DNA of 5,253 nt from Parcubacteria group bacterium CG10_big_fil_rev_8_21_14_0_10_38_31 (GTDB lineage: Bacteria > Patescibacteriota > Minisyncoccia > GCA-002772825), in the NCBI GenBank assembly GCA_002772825.1, contig PFDM01000043.1, forward strand, positions 626 through 5,878, in the 5' to 3' direction. Position numbers and translations under genes: made by a program. Below, in pieces: positions 1 through 4,131 of the stretch (position 1 is its first letter; each line of letters begins with the position of its first letter). The notes under the pieces are model-generated. The model made no database searches. It saw only the letters and a program-made list of their open reading frames with translations, and was not told the origin of the DNA.

Positions 1-21
1 GTGAAGCACCGAGTGCTTCAC
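1..21. terminator. Hairpin at left edge, probable end of the preceding gene
   Basis: A perfect 9-bp stem (1-9 with 13-21, GTGAAGCAC/GTGCTTCAC) encloses a 3-nt CGA loop and is followed by ATTTTAGTT. The stem begins at the first base of the window, so its left flank and the gene it serves are not visible. The weak T-tract makes it a plausible intrinsic terminator for a rightward gene. The symmetric form could also serve a leftward one. Confidence 0.5.
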
Positions 22-46
22 ATTTTAGTTGATAGAATTCTCCACT

Positions 47-75
47 TTTATTTATTGATTTTTTGTTCATATAAT
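47..75 (+). promoter_or_regulatory. Probable promoter of the HNH/zinc-ribbon unit
   Basis: A perfect -10 hexamer TATAAT lies at 70-75 in very AT-rich DNA. At a 17-nt spacing the -35 position (47-52, TTATTT) is poor, so the call rests on the -10. Transcription would start near 82, giving a 5' leader of about 55 nt before the ATG at 138. That leader contains a second purine-rich AGGAG at 90-94 with no start codon suitably placed after it. Confidence 0.5.
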
Positions 76-125
76 GATAAAAAATAAATAGGAGCAAGTA
101 GAATTAGATCTTTAACAAGAAAAAA

Positions 126-134
126 GGGGGTGAG
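126..134 (+). promoter_or_regulatory. Strong ribosome binding site of the HNH-like gene
   Basis: GGGGGTGAG ends 3 nt before the ATG at 138 and pairs well with the 16S anti-Shine-Dalgarno sequence. It fixes the start of the small HNH-like gene. Apart from the next gene, no other gene here has a comparable site, so it marks this pair out. Confidence 0.7.
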
Positions 135-137
135 TTT

Positions 138-362
138 ATGCCTTCAGGTAATTGGGTGTGTCCGGTCTGTAAAGAGAAGAGAGATCCAACAAGGCATCAT
201 GTGTTACCCAAAAGACATTTCAAGAAAAGGAGCAAAGATATTTTGAAGGTCTGTAGGAGGTGCCATGATAAAATTGAAATGAATATGCCTCGAAAGGAGC
301 AACCGGCCGTCTTTTACTACAAGGTGCTTACTTTATTTGGAATTTTTCTTGATTCAGTATAA
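138..362 (+). CDS. Small HNH-nuclease-like zinc-binding protein (74 aa)
   Basis: This small basic protein has the layout of the HNH (beta-beta-alpha metal) fold. There is a first zinc-knuckle pair C8-x2-C11, then the motif R19-H20-H21-V-L-P24-K25, then the second knuckle C39-x2-C42-H43 followed by DKIE. HNH proteins of this type usually bind structural zinc through four cysteines and cut or nick DNA with a His-Asn-His metal site. Here the residue five before the second knuckle, usually Asn, is Asp34, so catalysis is uncertain. The protein ends about 27 residues after the knuckle and has no other domain, signal peptide or membrane segment. It is followed after 23 nt by another Cys-rich small gene in the same direction, probably one transcript. 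Possible roles are a stand-alone nickase, a remnant of a restriction or homing enzyme, or a non-catalytic DNA/RNA binder. The fold is fairly sure; the function is unknown. Confidence 0.75.
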   Translation: MPSGNWVCPVCKEKRDPTRHHVLPKRHFKKRSKDILKVCRRCHDKIEMNMPRKEQPAVFYYKVLTLFGIFLDSV

Positions 363-373
363 TTTTTCAAGAA

Positions 374-380
374 AAGGAGG
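374..380 (+). promoter_or_regulatory. Consensus Shine-Dalgarno of the 54-aa gene
   Basis: AAGGAGG sits 5 nt before the ATG at 386. This consensus site at good spacing is the main argument that the short Cys-rich frame that follows is a real gene. Confidence 0.75.
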
Positions 381-385
381 TCTTT

Positions 386-550
386 ATGGAAAGAGAATGC
401 GTCTGCTCATATCACTGTTGTCATGAAGATAAATATCACAAAATAGAGAAAAAGAAGGATATAAACGAATCAGGTCACACCTTTTTTTATGACCGAAAAT
501 ATTGTAGAGTTTGTGGGGTGTGGATTGGCGACAAGGTTGTTCTCCACTAA
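386..550 (+). CDS. Cys/His-rich zinc-ribbon-like small protein (54 aa)
   Basis: I do not recognise this protein. It begins MERECVCSYHCCH, a dense cluster of possible metal ligands (C5, C7, H10, C11, C12, H13, with H18 nearby). A charged lysine-rich stretch follows at about 19-25, then H31 and a classical knuckle C40-x2-C43-G44 in YCRVCGVWIGD. The spacing suggests one or two zinc sites, possibly a treble-clef or ribbon fold. The lack of a signal peptide suggests a cytoplasmic protein. It lies 23 nt after the HNH-like gene, has a consensus ribosome binding site, and is followed 18 nt later by a strong intrinsic terminator, so it ends a two-gene unit. It could be a nucleic-acid-binding partner or regulator of the HNH-like protein, but that rests on position only. 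Expression looks convincing; function is open. Confidence 0.7.
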   Translation: MERECVCSYHCCHEDKYHKIEKKKDINESGHTFFYDRKYCRVCGVWIGDKVVLH

Positions 551-568
551 TGGTAGTATGGTCTCTTG

Positions 569-602
569 CCGGCAATCAGATTTGTCTGATTGCCGGTTTT
601 TT
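569..602 (+). terminator. Intrinsic terminator of the HNH/zinc-ribbon unit
   Basis: A perfect 12-bp stem (569-580 with 585-596, CCGGCAATCAGA and its complement) with loop TTTG is followed directly by six Ts at 597-602. This is a textbook rho-independent terminator, 18 nt after the stop of the 54-aa gene. It lacks an A-run on its left arm, so it should act rightward only. Confidence 0.9.
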
Positions 603-614
603 ATATTCAAATTA

Positions 615-651
615 CAAAAAAGGCACCGGACTTATCCATGTGCCTTTTTTG
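615..651 (-). terminator. Intrinsic terminator of the 3D-domain gene
   Basis: Arms at 615-626 and 640-651 (CAAAAAAGGCAC / GTGCCTTTTTTG) form 12 perfect pairs around a 13-nt loop. On the minus strand the GC-rich inner part is followed by six Us, 22 nt after the stop of the leftward 3D-domain gene. The arms are symmetric, so it can also back up the rightward terminator at 569-602. Confidence 0.85.
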
Positions 652-672
652 TTGATAACTTTTTATTGTAGA

Positions 673-1215
673 TTAATTCATCGCTATTTTTTCAGTGTTC
701 GATTCTATGATCTCTACAACTTCGTATCGGATCTTCTTGATGCCGAAGATTTCGGCTTCCCTTCGTGTCTCCATCCAGATATCCATTCTTTCAGAGAACC
801 TTCTATGCATCCTGTCTTCTACGGTAAAGACTTTGTCACCATAGACTTCAGGGAAACGCACTTTAGTCCCGAAAGGGAGAAAGTTTGTGGCAATCGCTCC
901 GTCGTAAACATGTTTACCGGAAGCCATTATAAATGGGTCGTTGTCCGTCTGGTCAGGGGTACTCGAGTAAGCCGTAACCTCAGCTTCTCCTTTTTCTATT
1001 ACTATATGTGTATCGCTATCTTCGTCTTCTAGATTTGATTCTTCGGGACTAAATAGTGATTTATATCTTTCATATCTAGTTATTAGGTCGCCGGCAATCT
1101 TTGGATTTGTTGCCGGCATGATCAGAGCTGGCTCTTCCTCTTTTTCAACAGGGATTGTTGATGAGGCATTAAAGAGTATTCCGATCAAGGCAACTGAACT
1201 TAGGAAAGTATTCAT
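673..1215 (-). CDS. 3D-domain (double-psi beta-barrel) cell-wall protein, secreted or membrane-anchored
   Basis: This 180-aa protein has a hydrophobic N-terminus (residues 3-16) that acts as a signal peptide or anchor, then a Glu/Pro-rich linker to about 75, then a 3D domain at about 76-168. The domain is recognised by VTAYSSTP (80-87), the ASG at 98-100, LPFGTKVRFP (113-122), VEDRM (132-136) and MDIW (144-147). The family shares the MltA/RlpA-type barrel, and characterised members are lytic transglycosylases or resuscitation-type factors that cleave peptidoglycan outside the cell. Of the three signature Asp residues, D134 and D145 are present. The first position appears to be N111, so activity may be altered. 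ATG at 1215 is the first possible start, with an in-frame stop 18 nt upstream. There is no well-placed Shine-Dalgarno; the nearest candidate, AGGGA, ends 12 nt away and lies in a predicted leader stem. It is transcribed alone from its own promoter. Confidence 0.85.
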   Translation of the reverse strand: MNTFLSSVALIGILFNASSTIPVEKEEEPALIMPATNPKIAGDLITRYERYKSLFSPEESNLEDEDSDTHIVIEKGEAEVTAYSSTPDQTDNDPFIMASGKHVYDGAIATNFLPFGTKVRFPEVYGDKVFTVEDRMHRRFSERMDIWMETRREAEIFGIKKIRYEVVEIIESNTEKIAMN

Positions 1216-1427
1216 ATCTGATAGATTTCCCTACACACCAAAATTCTTTGGTGTGACCTTTGCTAAAGCAAAGGGAGGGTTTATTTTTGAGCTATTCTTT
1301 ATTGGTAAAGGTTATTTATCTGAATAGTCGCTTAATCCCGGCCTTATCGCATAAGAAGATGACCTGGAAATGAGCGTTCCCGTAAAGCTACGGGCAAAAA
1401 TAAAACACCAACAAATCTGCTGATGCA
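1216..1427 (-). promoter_or_regulatory. Long structured 5' leader of the 3D-domain gene
   Basis: The promoter at 1434-1462 implies an untranslated leader of about 210 nt on the minus strand, long for a compact genome. It contains a 6-bp hairpin (1379-1384/1389-1394) and a domain closed by 1329-1332/1373-1376 with an inner hairpin (1343-1347/1351-1355). Next to the gene is a three-way junction: stem 1257-1263/1268-1274 (7 bp, loop TAAA on the plus strand), stem 1234-1242/1247-1255 (9 bp, 4-nt loop) and a 4-bp closing stem 1229-1232/1276-1279. The closing stem contains the AGGG of the only Shine-Dalgarno-like sequence, so folding would hide it. Firmicute and actinobacterial cell-wall hydrolase genes often carry cyclic-di-AMP riboswitches, but I could not match that consensus here. 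I call it a structured regulatory leader of unknown class. Confidence 0.55.
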
Positions 1428-1433
1428 AGTGTC

Positions 1434-1462
1434 ATACTAGCATAGTTAGTATAATATGTCAA
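1434..1462 (-). promoter_or_regulatory. Sigma-70-type promoter of the 3D-domain gene
   Basis: On the minus strand there is a perfect -35 TTGACA (plus 1457-1462), a 17-nt spacer, and an extended -10 TGC-TAGTAT (hexamer at plus 1434-1439). This is the best full promoter in the window. The predicted start near 1427 defines the long leader that follows. Confidence 0.75.
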
Positions 1463-1476
1463 TCATTTTACTCCCG

Positions 1477-1639
1477 AGTTCAACAATCAATTGCAACACC
1501 TCCATCTCGTCGTTATTCCTCCATCTTTAATAATGTATACATTATTAAAACGCCAAACTCACAACATTTACATCTATTCTCATCTTAGGTAAATGTAATA
1601 ACACCTTATTTACCAAGTGTTGCAATTGATTGTTGGACT
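1477..1639. repeat. Inverted-repeat-bounded non-coding element, copy A
   Basis: Terminal inverted repeats of 19 perfect bp (1481-1499 with 1617-1635), extendable to 23 bp with one mismatch, enclose about 120 bp without a gene. Inside are a 24-bp AT palindrome (1526-1549) and an 8-bp stem (1564-1571/1589-1596). A second copy lies at about 4521-4731. Identical blocks are 1559-1594 = 4575-4610 and 1595-1611 = 4615-4631. Similar blocks are 1505-1518 versus 4539-4552 (13/14) and 1625-1643 versus 4713-4731 (17/19). The form is like a miniature inverted-repeat element or a structured intergenic repeat. No target-site duplication is obvious. The left end is 15-19 bp upstream of the 3D-gene -35 box. 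Confidence 0.75.
1526..1549. repeat. 24-bp perfect AT palindrome inside element A
   Basis: Both halves are perfect complements around a GTATAC centre (AATAATGTATACATTATT core). It sits in the middle of element A and is absent from copy B, where the matching stretch is about 18 nt shorter. It could be a binding site, a cruciform, or an insertion into the element. Confidence 0.7.
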
Positions 1640-1679
1640 TAGGGTTAAGTGTTGAGATTCTTTTCCTTAATCCCGACGT

Positions 1680-1727
1680 TAAACGGCTCAATCCGTCTGC
1701 CAGCTGGCAGACGGATTGAGCCGTTTA
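1680..1727. repeat. 48-bp perfect palindrome downstream of dsbA
   Basis: Twenty-four bases on each side of the CAG|CTG centre are perfect complements with no loop; the core is GTCTGCCAGCTGGCAGAC. It begins 13 nt after the dsbA stop, so it may protect or terminate the dsbBA transcript. No U-run follows on either strand, so it is not a standard intrinsic terminator. It may belong to a REP-like palindromic family. With element A, the leader and the promoter it accounts for most of the 525-bp gene-free stretch 1216-1740. Confidence 0.75.
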
Positions 1728-1740
1728 GCCAGTTGATGCC

Positions 1741-2394
1741 CTAACTATTTAATAAAGAGTCTATTTTTTCTTTAAGATTATTTAAGTTGATATTTTTCTC
1801 TTCAATTCCGTTGATAAAGATTGTCGGTGTATGGGCTAGGGGGATTTTCCTTCCGTCATCTGCGTCAGACTGGACAATCCCTTTATAAGTATTTTGGTTT
1901 ATGGAATTAGTGAATTCTTGTATATTTAGTCCTAATTGCCCGGCGTATTTTTCAAAGATTGGTAATGGGTCTGGTTCCTCGCTCCACTCAGCTTGGTTTT
2001 CGTAAAGCAGATTATGCATCTCCCAGAATTTTCCTTGAACTCCGGCTGTTTCAGCTACCTCGGCGGCAATTTTGGCATTGCCGTGTTGAGGAAGAGGAAA
2101 ATGACGGTATGCGAAATTAAAGTTAGGGTTTTCTCCATAAGTCTGGATGAGCTCTTCCATTAGAGGAGCCATTTGTCCGCATGCCGGGCATTGATAATCT
2201 CCAAATTCAACCAGTGTGACTTTGGCGTTTTGCTTTCCTGTCATATGACTTGTTTCTCGTATAAGAAGGTCTTGATCAACCGGAGTCAGTGGTGAGGTGA
2301 CAGAGGGATTGAAGAAAAATACAAGAATACCAAAGCCGATAATGAAGACAATGCCAATAATTAAAATAATAGCTGTTTCTTTATTTATGCCCAT
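1741..2394 (-). CDS. DsbA-like membrane-anchored thiol-disulfide oxidoreductase
   Basis: This 217-aa protein has one N-terminal membrane segment (about 8-28, uncleaved anchor or signal), a linker to about 53, and a thioredoxin-fold domain of the DsbA/Thioredoxin_4 type. The active site is C69-P-A-C72 in FGDYQCPACG, and the cis-proline loop is T189-P190 in AHTPTIFING. The helical insert between them (about 95-165) is typical of DsbA rather than thioredoxin. It should oxidise cysteine pairs in exported proteins and be re-oxidised by its partner DsbB. The only cysteines are those of the active site. The start at 2394 lies inside the end of the dsbB frame (14-nt overlap) and has no clear ribosome binding site, which suggests translational coupling. 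A reducing or isomerase role is possible in this fold, but the adjacent dsbB favours oxidation. Confidence 0.9.
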   Translation of the reverse strand: MGINKETAIILIIGIVFIIGFGILVFFFNPSVTSPLTPVDQDLLIRETSHMTGKQNAKVTLVEFGDYQCPACGQMAPLMEELIQTYGENPNFNFAYRHFPLPQHGNAKIAAEVAETAGVQGKFWEMHNLLYENQAEWSEEPDPLPIFEKYAGQLGLNIQEFTNSINQNTYKGIVQSDADDGRKIPLAHTPTIFINGIEEKNINLNNLKEKIDSLLNS

Positions 2395-2809
2395 ATATTT
2401 TTTTAGATAAGATTAATAATATGCTTATCAATATAAACGCTATGAGTGACATTTGCAATATGTCTAAAAGCCCAAACAATTTAGGCAATTCTTGCGTGCA
2501 TGATACGGCGTTTGCCGAACAAGGAGCGAGTACCTCGGGGATAATTTTAATGTATAGCAGATAGTGATAGAGTGCCACCATAGCACCGGCAATACTAAGA
2601 GGGAGAGCGTATATGTAGACACTTGAGTCCTTTCTTAATATCCCGATTGGTATGATGATAGCTAGTGGGTATAGAAAGATGCGCTGATACCAGCATAGCA
2701 CGCACGGTTCAATATGAAGAACAGAGCTTGAATAGAGACTCCCCACAGCACCAGAGAGAACAATAATCCAAGCCATATGAAGACTATATTTTTTTATGAA
2801 GTTAATCAT
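2381..2809 (-). CDS. dsbB: DsbB/BdbC-family disulfide bond formation membrane protein
   Basis: This 142-aa integral membrane protein has four predicted helices (about 12-30, 43-58, 64-86, 112-135). The first periplasmic-side pair is C36-V-L-C39 in the family signature EPCVLCWYQR, and the second pair is C97 and C104 in the loop before the last helix. In this family the first pair passes electrons to a quinone and the second oxidises the DsbA partner. The length matches the short BdbC form. The gene heads a two-gene leftward unit with the DsbA-like gene. A perfect TATAAT lies 7 nt before the ATG, so the transcript may be leaderless; there is no Shine-Dalgarno. Its presence implies that the cell, or its host-attached envelope, meets oxidising conditions and has a quinone or other acceptor available. 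Confidence 0.92.
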   Translation of the reverse strand: MINFIKKYSLHMAWIIVLSGAVGSLYSSSVLHIEPCVLCWYQRIFLYPLAIIIPIGILRKDSSVYIYALPLSIAGAMVALYHYLLYIKIIPEVLAPCSANAVSCTQELPKLFGLLDILQMSLIAFILISILLILSKKIYGHK

Positions 2810-2816
2810 TTAAATA

Positions 2817-2822
2817 ATTATA
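2817..2822 (-). promoter_or_regulatory. Candidate -10 box of the dsbBA operon, leaderless start
   Basis: On the minus strand TATAAT is followed by seven bases and then the dsbB ATG. With normal spacing, transcription would begin at or next to the start codon, giving a leaderless mRNA. No good -35 is found 16-18 nt upstream (GTGCAT/TGCATA), so confidence is moderate. Confidence 0.45.
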
Positions 2823-2860
2823 AGACATTATTTATAATTATGCACTCATACAAGCAGATG

Positions 2861-2898
2861 TTGATATGACTTGATTATATCAAGGAGAGTCCTTGATA
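2861..2898. promoter_or_regulatory. Clustered TTGAT inverted repeats between divergent genes
   Basis: A perfect 9-bp stem (2878-2886 with 2890-2898, TATCAAGGA/TCCTTGATA, loop GAG) overlaps a second inverted repeat TTGATAT (2861-2867) with ATATCAA (2877-2883). The middle arm can pair with either side. It lies between dsbB and the peptidoglycan-binding protein gene, far enough from both starts to be an operator or upstream activator site. No regulator gene is in view. The remainder of 2810-3054 is AT-rich with no recognised feature beyond promoter-like hexamers. Confidence 0.4.
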
Positions 2899-3054
2899 AT
2901 ATTATTTTTAGGATAATTTTTGAAGTGTAACTTAGATAATGTTTATGCGTCTTTTACATCAGGCGAGTGTGAAGGTCTTTAGTAATATAAAAAGTCGATA
3001 TTATAAGTGTATAGTGTTATTATAAGAATTATTAACGATAAAATTAATAGAAAT

Positions 3055-4065
3055 ATGAAAAAAGGTATAGTTATAGGTGTTATGGTATTGGCTCTTGGTT
3101 TTTCTCAGGCGATGCCTGCGCGCGCCCAAGACACAGCAAGTGACCTACAGGCTTTAATAACTTCTCTTATGGAGCAAGTTAAGGTTCTTCAGGAGCAGAT
3201 AAAGTCTTTAAATACTGAAGTTAAAGCGGTGAGGGCAGAACTTCAACTTACAAGATCTCTTTATAGAGGAGTATCCGGGGATGACGTGGCTCAGCTTCAG
3301 GAATTCTTGAAGGGCGATAATGACATTTATCCTGAGGGAATTGTTAGCGGTTATTATGGTCTACTAACAGAGAAGGCGATTAAAAAATTCCAAAAGAAAT
3401 ATGGGATTGAGCAAGTAGGAGTGGTTGGTCCTAAGACGACGAGTAAACTTTATGAACTTCTGGAACACGGTGCCGGTAAATCCGGTAAAGTCCCGCCAGG
3501 TCTTCTAATAGCTCCAGGGATAGCTAAAAAACTTTCTTTAGCTACCACTACTCTTAGTTATGACGATGATTCAGACGATAGAGACTGTGAAAAGAAGGAG
3601 AGGAAGCATAAAGAGAAAAAAAATAAGAAAGGTCATAATGATGGCGATGATGACGACGATGAGGGAGATGACGATGACGATGAAGACAATGACAATGATT
3701 GCGACAATGATGACGACGACAATGACGACAATAACGACGATACAGCGACAACCACCCCTCCAGTCGTAGATATTACAGCCCCTGTCATATCCAGTGTCGG
3801 TATATCAAACATTACAGCAACATCAAGTCTAGCCAGTTGGCTTACTGACGAAGCCTCAGATAGCAATCTTTGGTATGCTACGACAACTCCTATTGATACG
3901 ATAACTTCTCTGCAAGTTTCATCGACTGTCTTAGAGTTGAGTCATGGGCTTGCTCTTGATGGACTTACTGCCAGTACGACGTATTATTTCTTAGTGTCGT
4001 CTTCTGACGCAGTAGGGAATACAGCGACTTCAACGGAATGGTCATTTGAGACATTAGAACAATAA
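3055..4065 (+). CDS. Secreted peptidoglycan-binding protein with Asp-rich block and FN3-like domain
   Basis: This 336-aa protein has a signal peptide at 1-24 (MKK, hydrophobic core, cleavage near ARA-Q) and a coiled coil at about 28-66. A peptidoglycan-binding domain of the PG_binding_1 type follows at about 70-136 (GDDVAQLQEFL, GYYGLLTEKAIKKFQKKYG, GVVGPKT). Next come a Pro/Ala linker with PPGLLIAPGIAKKL (to about 160), a charged block at 169-229 (Asp-rich, then Lys-rich, then Asp/Asn-rich) and a C-terminal FN3-like beta-sandwich at about 238-334. It probably binds the cell wall and displays the FN3-like domain. The acidic DxDxD-like runs could bind calcium, as thrombospondin type 3 repeats do, but this is inference. 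It has only two cysteines, C178 and C216, both in the charged block. I chose ATG 3055 because it gives a normal signal peptide. A GTG at 3007 would add 16 residues ahead of it. There is no Shine-Dalgarno, and no catalytic domain or C-terminal anchor is seen. Confidence 0.85.
   Translation: MKKGIVIGVMVLALGFSQAMPARAQDTASDLQALITSLMEQVKVLQEQIKSLNTEVKAVRAELQLTRSLYRGVSGDDVAQLQEFLKGDNDIYPEGIVSGYYGLLTEKAIKKFQKKYGIEQVGVVGPKTTSKLYELLEHGAGKSGKVPPGLLIAPGIAKKLSLATTTLSYDDDSDDRDCEKKERKHKEKKNKKGHNDGDDDDDEGDDDDDEDNDNDCDNDDDDNDDNNDDTATTTPPVVDITAPVISSVGISNITATSSLASWLTDEASDSNLWYATTTPIDTITSLQVSSTVLELSHGLALDGLTASTTYYFLVSSSDAVGNTATSTEWSFETLEQ
3562..3741 (+). repeat. GAY-codon low-complexity tract encoding the Asp-rich block
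   Basis: About sixty codons dominated by GAT/GAC (Asp), with AAT/AAC (Asn), are interrupted by a Lys/Glu stretch. The tract mixes synonymous codons, so it is not a pure trinucleotide repeat, but it is likely to vary in length by slippage or recombination. Open frames on the other strand and in other frames here, rich in Arg/His, Ser or Met/Thr, are artefacts of this composition. Confidence 0.75.
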
Positions 4066-4073
4066 AAATAACC

Positions 4074-4131
4074 TAGATTATAAAATCTATTTTTAAAACA
4101 CCCTCCATACTTAAGTATGGAGGGTGTTTTA
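4074..4131. terminator. Bidirectional terminator between convergent genes
   Basis: The main element is a 38-bp perfect palindrome (4094-4131) with core ACACCCTCCATACTTAAG and its complement, ending in TTTT on both strands. It can stop both the rightward surface-protein gene and the leftward phosphoribosyltransferase gene. A small AT-rich hairpin (4074-4079/4084-4089) followed by five Ts precedes it. The right arm contains the stop codon of the leftward gene (4129-4131). Confidence 0.85.

Noticed and set aside
384..575. 63-codon leftward frame opposite the Cys-rich small gene
   Set aside because: The opposite strand has a consensus ribosome binding site, zinc-knuckle motifs and a terminator. 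This frame has none of these and overlaps the terminator stem.
511..1032. 173-codon open frame on the plus strand
   Set aside because: It overlaps the 54-aa gene, two terminators and the well-supported leftward 3D-domain gene, and its translation has no domain character.
1090..1117. GCCGGCAA/TTGCCGGC inverted repeat inside the 3D gene, sharing GCCGGCAATC with the terminator at 568-577
   Set aside because: An 8-bp stem with a 12-nt loop inside coding sequence and a 10-nt match can arise by chance, and no further copies are seen.
1216..1427. Cyclic-di-AMP (ydaO) or c-di-GMP riboswitch in the 3D-gene leader
   Set aside because: I looked for the conserved core sequences of these classes on the minus strand and did not find them. 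The leader is therefore kept as an unknown class.
3007..3054. Upstream GTG start for the surface protein
   Set aside because: It would place 16 polar residues before a complete signal peptide that begins at ATG 3055, and it has no ribosome binding site.
3554..3866. Open frames rich in His/Arg, Ser and Met/Thr opposite or out of frame with the Asp tract
   Set aside because: They arise from the GAT/GAC repetition of the real gene read in other frames.
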